Shown here: positions 7,599-16,210 of the stretch, piece by piece
Layout: each line of letters begins with the position of its first letter
Numbering within the stretch: the first letter of the stretch is position 1
Notes under the pieces: generated by a model
Told to the model about the DNA's origin: nothing
What the model saw: only the letters and a program-made list of their open reading frames with translations
Databases searched by the model: none
Source of the DNA: an uncultured Collinsella sp.
GTDB lineage: Bacteria; Actinomycetota; Coriobacteriia; Coriobacteriales; Coriobacteriaceae
Length of the DNA stretch: 26,887 nucleotides
Reading direction: 5' to 3'
Assembly: GCA_902491765.1 (NCBI GenBank)
Contig: CABUIY010000023.1
Location: 1-26,887 of the forward strand
Program-made: the position numbers and the translations under genes

Positions 7599-8671
7599 AA
7601 TTGGTTCAGGAAACGCATATCGCCTGTCATGAGCGTTCTGAGGTCGGGCAGGTCGTAGCGCAGGGCCGCGACGCGCTCGGCGCCAATACCAAAGGCGAAG
7701 CCGGTGTACTTCTCGGGGTCGATGCCGCAGTTGATCAGGACGTTGGGGTCGACCATGCCGCAGCCCAGGATCTCGATCCAGCCGCTGTGCTTGCAGAAGT
7801 TGCAGCCCTTGCCGCCGCACACGTGGCAGCTCACGTCCACCTCGCAGGAAGGCTCGGTGAAGGGGAAGAAGTGCGGGCGGTAGCGCGTCTTGCGGTCCTC
7901 GCCAAACATGCACTTAACAAAGTAGTCGAGCGTGCCCTTGAGGTCGCCAAAGGTGATGCCCTCGTCGACGACCAGACCCTCGATCTGGTTGAACTGCGGC
8001 AGGTGGCAGGCGTCGGCCGTGTCGGGACGGTAGACGGTACCCGGGCAGATCATGTAGATGGGCGGCTTTTGCGACTCCATGGTGTGAATCTGCACGCCCG
8101 AGGTCTGGGTGCGCAGCAGCACGTCGGACTCGCCGTGGGCGTGAGCCTCGGGGTGCGCAACGCTGCCGGGGTTGTTGTCGACCACGTAGAAGGTATCGCG
8201 GGCCGAGCGGCTCGGGTGATCCATGGGCGCGTTGAGCGCGGTGAAGTTGTAGTAGGAGGTGTCAACCATGGGGCCGGACTCGACGGTGTAGCCGATGCCG
8301 CAGAAGATGTCCTCGGCCTCCTCGATGATCTGCTTGATCAGGTGCTGATGGCCGATCTGCGGACGGATGCCCGGCAGCGTGATGTCGACAGCCTCGTGCT
8401 CGAGCGCGTGCTTGAGGGCGGCGGCCTTCATCTCGGTGGTGCGCTCGTCGAGCATACCCTCGATCAGCTGGCGCATCTCGTTGGCGCGCTTGCCCATCAC
8501 GGGACGATCCTCGGGGGCGAGCTTGCCCATCATGCGCATCAGGCCGGTGATGCGGCCCTTGCGGCCGAGCAGCTCAACGCGCGCGGCCTCGAGCTTTGCG
8601 GCGTCGTCGGCGCCTGCGACGAGCTCCTTGGCCTCTTCCTCGAGTTTGACCAGATCATCAATCAGACTCAT
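7595..8671 (-). CDS. pheS: Phenylalanine--tRNA ligase alpha subunit
   Basis: The catalytic alpha subunit (358 residues) of phenylalanyl-tRNA synthetase. An N-terminal coiled-coil tRNA-binding arm (MSLIDDLVKLEEEAKELVAG onward) precedes the class II core: motif 2 region LLRTQTSGVQ, FNQIEGLVVDEGITFGDLKG, HFFPFTEPSCEVDV, and motif 3 GFAFGIGAERVAALRY. The core has a Cys-rich insertion (CHVCGGKGCNFCK) seen in some Gram-positive and actinobacterial PheS proteins. I chose ATG at 8671 because AGGGA precedes it and the class-typical N-terminus starts there. A longer open frame to 8854 would read through the T-box terminator and is rejected. The stop codon lies within the outer arm of the downstream palindrome. 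Confidence 0.97.
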   Translation of the reverse strand: MSLIDDLVKLEEEAKELVAGADDAAKLEAARVELLGRKGRITGLMRMMGKLAPEDRPVMGKRANEMRQLIEGMLDERTTEMKAAALKHALEHEAVDITLPGIRPQIGHQHLIKQIIEEAEDIFCGIGYTVESGPMVDTSYYNFTALNAPMDHPSRSARDTFYVVDNNPGSVAHPEAHAHGESDVLLRTQTSGVQIHTMESQKPPIYMICPGTVYRPDTADACHLPQFNQIEGLVVDEGITFGDLKGTLDYFVKCMFGEDRKTRYRPHFFPFTEPSCEVDVSCHVCGGKGCNFCKHSGWIEILGCGMVDPNVLINCGIDPEKYTGFAFGIGAERVAALRYDLPDLRTLMTGDMRFLNQF

Positions 8672-8755
8672 GTCTTCCCTTTCGTCTCTCGCGCTTTCCG
8701 CCTGCCGGGACGACTGTCGCCGTCTGGCACTGCGAAAACGCGGCCCGGTTCGGTA

Positions 8756-8798
8756 ACAAAAAACCGCCCTCGGGCATGTGCATTGCCCAAGGACGGTT
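8756..8798 (-). terminator. T-box intrinsic terminator upstream of pheS
   Basis: On the minus strand, CCGTCCTTGGGCA and TGCCCGAGGGCGG pair (with G-U pairs) around a short loop and are followed by six T residues. It lies right after the T-box sequence, with which it is mutually exclusive, and about 85 bp before the pheS start. Confidence 0.85.
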
Positions 8799-9042
8799 GA
8801 ATTCCGCGGTACCACCTTGTTTGACCCGGCGGATGTCTGGCCCGCCGTGCCCACTCTGCGCCTCTTGTCGCGAGGCTCACGGCTTCCCTACTGGGGCTTT
8901 GCTGCCACTGGCCGCGCGCCCGTTGAGGTCGCTGCTCGGGAGTGAACGCTTGGCCCTTGCCACCGCAGGAAGGCTTGCAGCCCATGACCTTCCCTCTCTC
9001 GCCGGCGACGCGGCGGGCAAAACCCTCTCCGTCAACGCATTG
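8756..9042 (-). ncRNA. T-box riboswitch leader (tRNA-Phe sensing) of pheST
   Basis: The minus strand carries the T-box antiterminator sequence AAGGTGGTACCGCGG (8818-8804) directly before the intrinsic terminator. Upstream is a stem I arrangement: an AGAG bulge, a GGGAAGG/CCTTCC helix (8994-8988 with 8973-8968) enclosing an AUGGGCUGCAAG-like terminal loop, then a candidate specifier UUC followed by A (8946-8943). UUC is a Phe codon, agreeing with the gene controlled. When uncharged tRNA-Phe pairs with the specifier and its CCA end with the T-box bulge, read-through into pheS is favoured. The 5-prime end is estimated from a TATCCT -10 box at 9054-9049; the -35 is weak. Confidence 0.88.
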
Positions 9043-9175
9043 GGCTATAGGATAACACATTTCGCGAGCGCATCGCCGCGTTCCGTTTTGTTCGCGCTGG
9101 GTACAAGGCAAGTAGCTGTGCAAACTGGCCGTGCACCCGCCTGCGGCGCTCGGCCTGCGAGATTAAGGATATGGT

Positions 9176-10750
9176 ATGGGAAAGAAGTACGATAAGAAGG
9201 CCAAGCCCGCAGCGGGCAAGACGCCCAAAGGCATGAAGGTCGATAAGGCCGTCAAAAAAATCCGCAAGCTCGAGGGCAAGCTGTGGACCCGCGAGTACCT
9301 GCTCAAGATTGCCGAGTTCGATGGAGCGACGATTGCTCCTGCCAACGGCGCTGCCGCCCGTGCCGACGCCATGGGCACGCTTGCCGGCGAGCATCACAAG
9401 CTGCTGACCAGCGAAAAGTCCGTCGAACTTGTGCGCTCGCTGGCACGCGAGACCGTCGCCGGCGGCAAGATCGACGACCCGCAGCTGCTCGACGAGATCC
9501 GCGTGCTCGGCCGCGACCAGCGCGAAGCGAGCGTCATTCCCACCGAGGAAGCCGAGGCCTGGACCAGGCTCACCTGCGAGGCCGACGCCGTGTGGCACAA
9601 GGCCAAGACGGCCAATGACTGGGCGAGCTTTGAGCCCTATGTGGATAGAATCGTCGGCCAGCTTAAGCATCAGGCCGAGCTCATGGACCCAAAGCGCGAC
9701 CCGTACGACGTTTGGCTCGACCAGTACGAACGCGGCCTTTCCGCCAAGAGCTTCGATGCGTTTTGCGACGAGGTTAAGGCGACGGTCGTGCCGCTCGTAC
9801 ACGCCATCGGCGAGCGCGGCCAGCAGCCCGCTGCAGACTTTTTGCACGCCCGCGTGCCCGAGGCCGCCCAGCGTGCCATGAGCTTCGACCTGATGAAGCT
9901 CGTCGGCCTGGACCTGGACGACACCACGCTCGCCTTTACCGAGCACCCATTTAGCGAGGGCTTCTCGGTGGGCGACGCGCGTATCGCCACGCACATCTAC
10001 GAGGACGACTGCATCTCTAATGTCTACAGCATCATCCACGAGGCGGGACACGCCATGTACGAGTTGGGCGTCAATCCTGCCTATGCGCGCACCTGCCTGG
10101 AGGGCGGCACCTCCATGGGCATCCACGAGAGCCAGAGCCGCTTTTTCGAGAACACCGTAGGTCGCAGCCGCGCCTTTATGGGCCCGCTGCTCGAGGTGCT
10201 GCGCCGTCACGCGCCCGAGGTCTATGGAAGCGTGGACGAGGACACGCTCTACCGCGCCGTGAACATCGCGCAGCCGTCGCTGATCCGTACCGAAGCCGAC
10301 GAGCTCACCTACCCGCTGCATATTATGGTGCGCTACCAGATCGAGCGCATGCTGTTTGCCGGCGAGGCCACGGCCAAGGATATCCCCGCGCTTTGGAGTC
10401 GCTTTATGGACGAGTACCTGGGCATTCCGGTTCCCGACGACACACGTGGCTGCCTGCAGGATACGCACTGGAGCGGCGGCTCGTTTGGCTACTTCCCCAC
10501 CTATGCGCTGGGAAGCGCCTACGACGCCATGTTCGTGCCGGCCATGTGCCGCGACGGCGTCGACCTCACCGGTGCCTGCACAAGCGGCGATTTGGCGCCC
10601 GTCCGGGCCTGGCTCGGCGAGCACATTTGGCAGTGGGGCCGCGCCAAGGACGCGCCGGAGCTCATCAAGGGCGCCTGCGGCATGGCATTCGACGCCCGCT
10701 ACTACTGCAGCTACCTGCAGGACAAGTTCACCACGCTCTACGAGTTGTAA
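9176..10750 (+). CDS. M32 family metallocarboxypeptidase (carboxypeptidase Taq)
   Basis: A cytosolic zinc carboxypeptidase that removes C-terminal amino acids from peptides. All M32 signatures are visible: HPF (about 257-259), the DXRXT region (DARIAT, about 267-272), the zinc site HEAGH (288-292), HESQ with the third ligand Glu318, IRTEAD, and GCLQDTHW. The DXRXT motif has Ala-Thr where Thr-Thr is common. At 524 residues it is slightly longer than usual (about 500) because of a Lys-rich N-terminal extension of about 25 residues. ATG at 9176 is chosen because AAGGA lies six bases upstream; an ATG at 9171 is too close to it. It is divergent from pheS across the T-box leader and ends with a strong terminator. 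Confidence 0.93.
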   Translation: MGKKYDKKAKPAAGKTPKGMKVDKAVKKIRKLEGKLWTREYLLKIAEFDGATIAPANGAAARADAMGTLAGEHHKLLTSEKSVELVRSLARETVAGGKIDDPQLLDEIRVLGRDQREASVIPTEEAEAWTRLTCEADAVWHKAKTANDWASFEPYVDRIVGQLKHQAELMDPKRDPYDVWLDQYERGLSAKSFDAFCDEVKATVVPLVHAIGERGQQPAADFLHARVPEAAQRAMSFDLMKLVGLDLDDTTLAFTEHPFSEGFSVGDARIATHIYEDDCISNVYSIIHEAGHAMYELGVNPAYARTCLEGGTSMGIHESQSRFFENTVGRSRAFMGPLLEVLRRHAPEVYGSVDEDTLYRAVNIAQPSLIRTEADELTYPLHIMVRYQIERMLFAGEATAKDIPALWSRFMDEYLGIPVPDDTRGCLQDTHWSGGSFGYFPTYALGSAYDAMFVPAMCRDGVDLTGACTSGDLAPVRAWLGEHIWQWGRAKDAPELIKGACGMAFDARYYCSYLQDKFTTLYEL

Positions 10751-10770
10751 AGCTTAGGCAACACGCCAAC

Positions 10771-10810
10771 GCAAAGGGGCGCCGCAGGATCTATCCGCGG
10801 CGCCCCTTTT
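10771..10810 (+). terminator. Intrinsic terminator of the M32 carboxypeptidase gene
   Basis: AAAGGGGCGCCGC and GCGGCGCCCCTTTT form a perfect GC-rich stem around an 11-base loop, ending in four T residues, about 20 bp after the stop codon. The A-run on the left side means it could also stop minus-strand transcripts arriving from glmM. Confidence 0.85.
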
Positions 10811-10827
10811 CCACCTAAGCCAGAGAC

Positions 10828-10885
10828 CCGGCACTTGGGGACGCTCCTTTTATGCCGGCACAATAGGAACGTCCCCAAGTGCCGG
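10828..10885. repeat. REP-like 58-bp near-palindrome
   Basis: Perfect 16-bp inverted arms (CCGGCACTTGGGGACG and its complement) enclose further pairing (TCCT/AGGA) and a central TGCCGGCA palindrome, so the whole element is nearly self-complementary. It has no T-run and follows a separate proper terminator. It looks like a dispersed intergenic palindrome of the REP type rather than a terminator. No associated transposase gene is in the window. Confidence 0.7.
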
Positions 10886-10938
10886 AAAATGAAATTGAAC
10901 GTCAGATTGCCGCTTGGGGCCGTTTGCAGCGTCGAGCG

Positions 10939-10966
10939 GTTACGCGGTTTGGTAAAACCGCGTAAC
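10939..10966 (-). terminator. Perfect 12-bp hairpin at the glmM stop codon
   Basis: GTTACGCGGTTT pairs perfectly with AAACCGCGTAAC around a 4-base loop. Its outermost base pair includes the last base of the glmM stop codon. There is no following U-tract on the minus strand, so termination is only a possibility; 3-prime-end protection of the mRNA is an alternative. Confidence 0.45.
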
Positions 10967-12297
10967 TATAAAGCTTCCAGTGCGGCGGCGATGCGCTTCA
11001 TGGCGGCGTCGGCGGCTGACTGGTCAGGAGCTTCGGCCAGTACGCGGATCACCGACTCGGTTCCGCTCTTGCGCACGAGCACGCGGCCCTCGCCCGCCAG
11101 CGCGGCCTCGGCCTCGGCGATGGCGGCCTGCACGCCCATATTCTCGAGCGCGGCGTCCTTGTCGGCCACGCGCACGGCAACCTGCGCCTGCGGCAGCAGC
11201 TTGCACGGAGCCGTGAGCTGCGAGAGCGTCTCGCGCTCGGCACGAATCACTTCCATCACGCGCAGCGAGGTCATAATGCCGTCGCCTGTGCGCTCGATAT
11301 CGCCAAAGATCGTATGCCCCGTCTGCTCGCCGCCCAGGCTGTAGCCGCCCTCGCGCATCTTGGCATACACGTGACGGTCGCCTACACCGCTGGTCACGGC
11401 GCTCAGGCCGGCAAGCTCCAGCGACTTGATCAGGCCAAAGTTGCTGGCAATCGTCGGCACCACGGTACCGCCCGAAAGGCGACCGTGCTTGTTCAGGTAC
11501 ACGCCGCACACGTACAGGATCTGGTCGCCGTCGACCACGCGGCCGCGCTCGTCCACGGCCAGGCAGCGGTCGGCATCGCCGTCGTAGGCAAAGCCCACGT
11601 CCAGCCCCTGCTCCACCACGTGGCGCTGCAGGCGCTCCATATGCGTGGAGCCACAGTCGACGTTGATGTTAAAGCCATCGGGTGCGGCATTGATCACACG
11701 CACATCGGCGCCCAGCGCATCGAACACCGGCTTGGCCACCGAGGATGCCGAGCCGTTGGCACAGTCGAGACCGATCTTGACGCCCTGCAGCGAAAAGTTC
11801 GCGCTTGCAATGAGCGAGGCAATGTAGCGGTTTCGACCCTGCATGTAGTCGACCGTGGCACCGATGTGGTTGCCCGTGGCCAGCGGCACCTCGCTCTTGC
11901 CATCGATGTAATCCTCGATGAGCTCCAGCACGTCCTCGTCCATCTTAAAGCCGTCGCTGTTGACGAGCTTAATGCCGTTATCGCAAAACGGGTTGTGGCT
12001 CGCACTGATCATGATGCCGCAATCGAAGCAGCCCTCCACGGTCTGGTGCGCCACGCCCGGAGTGGGGATCACGTGCAGCATATATGCGTCCGCACCGCTC
12101 GCGACTAGGCCACTCACCAGCGCCGCCTCAAACATATAGCTCGAACGACGCGTGTCCTTGCCCACGATCACGCGTGCCTTGCGCTCGCGGTTGGCGCCGT
12201 AATACCAGCCCACAAAGCGGCCGATCTTATAAGCGTGCTCTACCGTCAGCCCAACGTTGGCCTTGCCGCGAAAGCCGTCGGTGCCAAAGTACTTCAT
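10966..12297 (-). CDS. glmM: Phosphoglucosamine mutase
   Basis: Converts glucosamine-6-phosphate to glucosamine-1-phosphate for UDP-GlcNAc and hence peptidoglycan synthesis. The 443-residue protein starts MKYFGTDGFRG. It has the phosphoserine loop ISASHNP with active Ser100, the Mg2+ loop DGDADR (about 240-245), the sugar-binding GEQTGH motif, and the C-terminal phosphate-binding RKSGTES loop. GEQ-x-GH and the overall length favour GlmM over other phosphohexomutases. The ATG lies only 3 bp after the stop of the DUF4012 gene, so the two are almost certainly co-transcribed. A perfect hairpin follows the stop codon. Confidence 0.96.
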   Translation of the reverse strand: MKYFGTDGFRGKANVGLTVEHAYKIGRFVGWYYGANRERKARVIVGKDTRRSSYMFEAALVSGLVASGADAYMLHVIPTPGVAHQTVEGCFDCGIMISASHNPFCDNGIKLVNSDGFKMDEDVLELIEDYIDGKSEVPLATGNHIGATVDYMQGRNRYIASLIASANFSLQGVKIGLDCANGSASSVAKPVFDALGADVRVINAAPDGFNINVDCGSTHMERLQRHVVEQGLDVGFAYDGDADRCLAVDERGRVVDGDQILYVCGVYLNKHGRLSGGTVVPTIASNFGLIKSLELAGLSAVTSGVGDRHVYAKMREGGYSLGGEQTGHTIFGDIERTGDGIMTSLRVMEVIRAERETLSQLTAPCKLLPQAQVAVRVADKDAALENMGVQAAIAEAEAALAGEGRVLVRKSGTESVIRVLAEAPDQSAADAAMKRIAAALEAL

Positions 12298-12300
12298 ATC

Positions 12301-14631
12301 TTACTTATCCTGTTCGAACGTTTGAGCGGTTGGCGTGGTACGAACCTTAAGCTCTTTGTGCCCAGAGTCCTTCGAAGTCGTGACCGTGTACTCGACCTTT
12401 ATGTCTTGTCCAAGAAGCATGTGGACACCGCCCCATGCAACCTTCAAGCCATCGTGCGTCGCTTCGTTCATCTCGATAGAACCGGAGCCCGAAGTCTTAA
12501 TATCTGAAATGCTGCCTCCCGCAGGAGCATAGAGATAAAGCCTCAGCACCTCATCATCAATATCCTGGCTAATGCCGTTATGGCCCTGGAAATAGCCAGG
12601 CATCTCGGCCTTCTCCTGAGGGGTCATCGTGTTCTTGAGCGAGGTGGTCACTCGATACGTCGTCGAGCCATCGGCATTTTCAACCGAAGAATCGACGGTG
12701 ACTCGCTTATCGAGGAACCAATCCATCTTTGAATAGCTGTAGTTGTTCACATAGACGCCCAAGATCGGAGCCTCCGACGTATCGGTTTGGAGAGCGCCCG
12801 ATATTCCAAGAGCCTTCGCGGCCTTTTCCTCGTCATCGTTTCTCGAATACATGAGGATGCGACCCTCGGAAGCACCCTTTTCGATGGCGGCAGCAATCTT
12901 AGTAATATCGCTGGAGCCCAGTTCGTCCACGATCTTGTTAAAAGCTGATCCGGCAACCGCCGCAAAAATGGCGTCCTGTTCCTCTACCGGGTAATTCCAA
13001 TAAATATCGTGCAGCAGTACCTTTGCGGCGTTACTTCCATCAACGACGGTGCCGTCAGGAAGCTGTGTGCCGCCTACAACGCCGAGCATATACTGCAAAA
13101 ATACCGGATCGACTGCAAATACGCCGTCGATGTCATCTCCGACAATGGCCTTCTGCATATCGCTGGCAAGCTGAGCCGCACGCGGATAATCGGGCGTCAT
13201 CGTAACGTCGCCCATCGTGTATCCGAGCGTGTTGAATCCGGTCAGGCCCCATCCGGTCGTGAATAAGTTTGCCTCTTCATCGGTGATGGGAAGCGGGCTC
13301 AAAGGCTCTTTCATCATGTCGACTTTGACAAAATCGCCCAGTTCGAGCTTACCGTCAGTCACCGACATCACGCCGCGAGAACCGGGGAAACCGCCGCAGG
13401 CGCGGATCTCGACATTGCTCATCGCGAGCACAAGATAATGACGCGTCTGGCCGTTGGCGCCGAGCATCTGGGGAAGGACGGGGGCGACCTTCTCCGCCGC
13501 GTCAACCGCGCCGTTGAGGGTGGCAAAGCCGTCCTTGGCCTTATCGACCAGCTCGGTCACCTGGGAAATATGAGTATCGCCAATGCCCTGGATCTTCTCG
13601 TTGGCGCTCTTGAACACCTTCGAGCTGCTGGAAAGCGAATCGGCGACCGCCTGCAGCGCGGACACGTTAATCATGCCGTCCTGGAACAGCTTGCCGGGCG
13701 TGGCCTGCGAAAGGTTGTCGGCCATGGGAACCAACGCGTTGCTCGAGACATCGGACAGGGCGTCAATCATGGTGCGGGCCGCATTGATATCGCTGCCATA
13801 CACCGGGATAAACGAAGCCGCCGTCCACAGCGGGCTCGAAGTCTCCGCCTTCATGCTGTCGCAGAGTTCATCGATCTTCTTCGCGTCGTCAGGCAGCGTC
13901 GAAAAATCGCCCGACGTGACCTTGTCCTTAAGGCCACCGACGATCTCGACAGCCTCCTTCGCTTCGCTCTTTACGGTCTTTGCCGAGTTAAGCAGCATAA
14001 AGCCGCTTGCGCCAAGCGCAACGAGAAGCACCGCGACTACAGCGGCAATAATGGCGCCGGTGTGACGCCTTTTGCGCTCACCCTTGCGATGGCGATGACG
14101 GACCAGACCGTCAGAGGTCGAACTCGACGAAGCGTCGCTACCGTAGTTCAAGCCAAAATCATAATAATCTTCCTTGGAACCCGAGCCCGCAAACTCGGTA
14201 CCGCTATCATCCAGACGGGCGAACGTGCCAGTCTCAGAGGCGCCGGTGTAAATCGTGCCGAGGTTACCCGTAAGCCCCGCGCCACCGGCAGAGGGAGTAT
14301 TGTTGTCGGCCTTGCCGGCATTAACGTTGCCGGCGGCATTCGCGGCGTTGGCAGCACCTGCGTTGTTCGCAGGTACCGAAGGAGGCCCGCTCGGCTGCGA
14401 CGTGGAGCTTGCACCGCCCGCAAAGACATTCCCTCTTGCACGGCCGGTCTTTTTTGCCTTTTGAGACTGCTCGTACAGAGCGGTAAACATCGCCGTCTCG
14501 CCCGGGGACACGCGCTTACCGGAACCGCCCTGTCCGGCGCCGCCCGGCGTGCCGGCTTTACCAGCCCCGTTCGGACGCGGCGGAACTGCAGGACGGCCGC
14601 TATCGCTGCCCTTAAAGTGATTACCAGCCAT
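12301..14631 (-). CDS. DUF4012 domain-containing membrane protein
   Basis: A 776-residue protein in three parts. Residues 1-180 are a low-complexity Gly/Ala/Ser/Pro/Asn-rich cytoplasmic region. A basic stretch (HRHRKGERKRRH, about 179-190) precedes one TM helix (about 191-214). The rest is an extracellular region of DUF4012 type, recognisable by ALSDVSSNALVPMADNLSQ, YLVLAMSNVEIRACGGFPGSRG and the MTPDYPRAAQ segment. DUF4012 proteins are found in actinobacterial envelope and polysaccharide loci; their biochemical role is not established. ATG at 14631 is chosen because GAGG lies eight bases upstream; the TTG at 14658 would lie upstream of that site. The 3-bp spacing to glmM suggests a link to cell-wall precursor supply. 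Confidence 0.85.
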   Translation of the reverse strand: MAGNHFKGSDSGRPAVPPRPNGAGKAGTPGGAGQGGSGKRVSPGETAMFTALYEQSQKAKKTGRARGNVFAGGASSTSQPSGPPSVPANNAGAANAANAAGNVNAGKADNNTPSAGGAGLTGNLGTIYTGASETGTFARLDDSGTEFAGSGSKEDYYDFGLNYGSDASSSSTSDGLVRHRHRKGERKRRHTGAIIAAVVAVLLVALGASGFMLLNSAKTVKSEAKEAVEIVGGLKDKVTSGDFSTLPDDAKKIDELCDSMKAETSSPLWTAASFIPVYGSDINAARTMIDALSDVSSNALVPMADNLSQATPGKLFQDGMINVSALQAVADSLSSSSKVFKSANEKIQGIGDTHISQVTELVDKAKDGFATLNGAVDAAEKVAPVLPQMLGANGQTRHYLVLAMSNVEIRACGGFPGSRGVMSVTDGKLELGDFVKVDMMKEPLSPLPITDEEANLFTTGWGLTGFNTLGYTMGDVTMTPDYPRAAQLASDMQKAIVGDDIDGVFAVDPVFLQYMLGVVGGTQLPDGTVVDGSNAAKVLLHDIYWNYPVEEQDAIFAAVAGSAFNKIVDELGSSDITKIAAAIEKGASEGRILMYSRNDDEEKAAKALGISGALQTDTSEAPILGVYVNNYSYSKMDWFLDKRVTVDSSVENADGSTTYRVTTSLKNTMTPQEKAEMPGYFQGHNGISQDIDDEVLRLYLYAPAGGSISDIKTSGSGSIEMNEATHDGLKVAWGGVHMLLGQDIKVEYTVTTSKDSGHKELKVRTTPTAQTFEQDK

Positions 14632-14780
14632 AAAGAAATCCTCGCAATTGAGTCGCAATGAAAAAGTCCATAACGTTACTAGTTTATGGCATTTTGAGCA
14701 TCGACAGCTAAACTCCAGACGCGGACATCAATTGGCGAAAATGCGGCACAACACCTTTTCTGTCTTGGCGGCGGCGTCAA

Positions 14781-15803
14781 CTACACCGTAAGGAACATCA
14801 TCACGATGATCATGGCAAAGCCGATAAGGTCGGTCGGCAAAAACACCGTGCCCAGCATAACGGCGCTGGTGATGGTCGCCGAAACCGGCTCCACAGTTCC
14901 GATGAGGCTCGCACGCACCGAGCCGATATCCTTAACGCCCTGCATATAGAGCATGTAAGCAAAAAACGAGCCGATAACCACGAACACCGCGAGCGCCTCG
15001 ATACCGGCGGCATCGAGCGCCGGCATATGCGCCCAGGGCTGCACGAAGACACATGAGACCACGCCCGCCGTGAGCATTGCCGAGCCCGTAACGATGGGGC
15101 TACCGTATTCGGGCAGGATCTTGGCGGGAATCACCGCCATACACGCGGCGCTGACCGCGCACATAAGACCTGCTGCCAGTCCAAGCGGCGAGATATTCAG
15201 GCTGGTAGGGTCGCCGCCGGTGGCAATTAAAAAGGTTCCACCCAGAGCCAGGCCAATGCCGATGACTTCGCGAGTACGCGGCATGCGGCGATCGACCACG
15301 CAGGTATATCCCATGATGATGACCAGCTGCAGGCACTGAAGGACCGTCGCGGTTCCGGCGTTGGTCAGGCGCACGGCCGAAAGATAGCAAAACTGGTTGA
15401 ACAGCAGGCCAAAGGCGGTAAAGAGCAGCAGCTGCTTGCGGTCGGCCGGTGTCGTCCAAAGCTTGACCAGGCGCGCACGGTCGCGCGCGACGACCACGAC
15501 CATAAAGAGCAGGCCGGCAAGAATCTGGCGCACGCTCATGAGCCACAGCGTATCGACATGGTAGGTATCGAACAGAAAGCTCGCGCTGGTGCCCGAGAAG
15601 CCCCAAAACGAGCCACCCACGAGCGTAGCCAACACGCCCAACGCCATCCTGCGCGACGACGCATCGTTGAGGCGGTCACGCCATGCACGGCGGGTGCTGC
15701 GGCTGAGCTCGTCAGTTCCCTCGGGCACGACAAAATCGGACGCCGCCGTCATCGGCACCGAAGCCCCTGTGCCTTCGACCTGCTCGACACACTCTTTGCT
15801 CAT
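14781..15803 (-). CDS. DMT superfamily (EamA-type) transporter
   Basis: A predicted inner-membrane drug/metabolite transporter of 340 residues with a cytoplasmic tail of about 55 residues and about ten TM helices in two EamA repeats. The first repeat starts at MALGVLATLVGGSFWGFSG; the second at LGLAAGLMCAVSAACMAVI and ends in SVRASLIGTVEPVSATITSA, a typical second-repeat signature. The substrate cannot be predicted from sequence; amino acid or metabolite export is common in the family. ATG at 15803 is chosen because GGGGGAG lies a few bases upstream. A small dyad, TTGTCC/GGACAA (15873-15895), lies about 70 bp upstream and may be an operator or leader hairpin. No terminator is evident after the gene. 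Confidence 0.88.
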   Translation of the reverse strand: MSKECVEQVEGTGASVPMTAASDFVVPEGTDELSRSTRRAWRDRLNDASSRRMALGVLATLVGGSFWGFSGTSASFLFDTYHVDTLWLMSVRQILAGLLFMVVVVARDRARLVKLWTTPADRKQLLLFTAFGLLFNQFCYLSAVRLTNAGTATVLQCLQLVIIMGYTCVVDRRMPRTREVIGIGLALGGTFLIATGGDPTSLNISPLGLAAGLMCAVSAACMAVIPAKILPEYGSPIVTGSAMLTAGVVSCVFVQPWAHMPALDAAGIEALAVFVVIGSFFAYMLYMQGVKDIGSVRASLIGTVEPVSATITSAVMLGTVFLPTDLIGFAMIIVMMFLTV

Positions 15804-16034
15804 TCCACTCCCCCGAAACAGCCTGGGAACAATTCGGCTTACCTTACCACGGCGAAGGCACCAGCTGGAGGCTTGTCCGCCTATCGGTAGGACAATTCCG
15901 CAGGCGTCTTTCCATAGCTCGATACCGCAATGGCCTTGCATTAGTCGACAGCCAAATCGCGGCAGCAGACTCTTTTGAAATGGATATGACAAAGCCCCCG
16001 AATTCCACAATGTAAGCGATTTTTAAAAATGTTC

Positions 16035-16063
16035 TTGCCACCGAGTTCAGGCTCCGTTATATT
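16035..16063 (+). promoter_or_regulatory. Promoter of the tRNA-Val gene
   Basis: TTGCCA (16035-16040) and TATATT (16058-16063) are separated by exactly 17 bases, placing the transcription start near 16070, about 20 bp before the tRNA. Confidence 0.65.
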
Positions 16064-16092
16064 ATCCTTTGCGCACTTGCGCACCCTTGATC

Positions 16093-16167
16093 GGGCGTTT
16101 AGCTCAGGGGGAGAGCGCTTCCCTGACACGGAAGAGGTCAGAAGTTCAAATCTTCTAACGCCCACCA
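16093..16167 (+). tRNA. tRNA-Val (anticodon GAC)
   Basis: A full cloverleaf is visible. The acceptor stem GGGCGTT pairs with AACGCCC. The D arm contains AGCTCAGGGGGAGAGC. The anticodon arm CTTCC-CTGACAC-GGAAG has anticodon GAC, the T arm contains GTTCAAATC, and CCA is encoded. It is followed by its own terminator. Confidence 0.97.
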
Positions 16168-16175
16168 AATGTTCG

Positions 16176-16210
16176 CAGCTCAGAGGCTATGTCTCTGAGC
16201 TGTTTTGTTT
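16176..16210 (+). terminator. Intrinsic terminator of tRNA-Val
   Basis: A perfect 10-bp stem, CAGCTCAGAG/CTCTGAGCTG, with a 7-base loop is followed by TTTTGTTT, nine bases after the tRNA end. Confidence 0.92.

Noticed and set aside
8672..8854. N-terminal extension of pheS
   Set aside because: It would translate the T-box terminator and antiterminator; a proper ribosome binding site and the family N-terminus are at 8671.
9032..10624. 530-residue open frame on the minus strand over the M32 gene
   Set aside because: Antisense shadow of a gene with clear M32 motifs; the composition is the reverse-complement pattern of high-GC codons.
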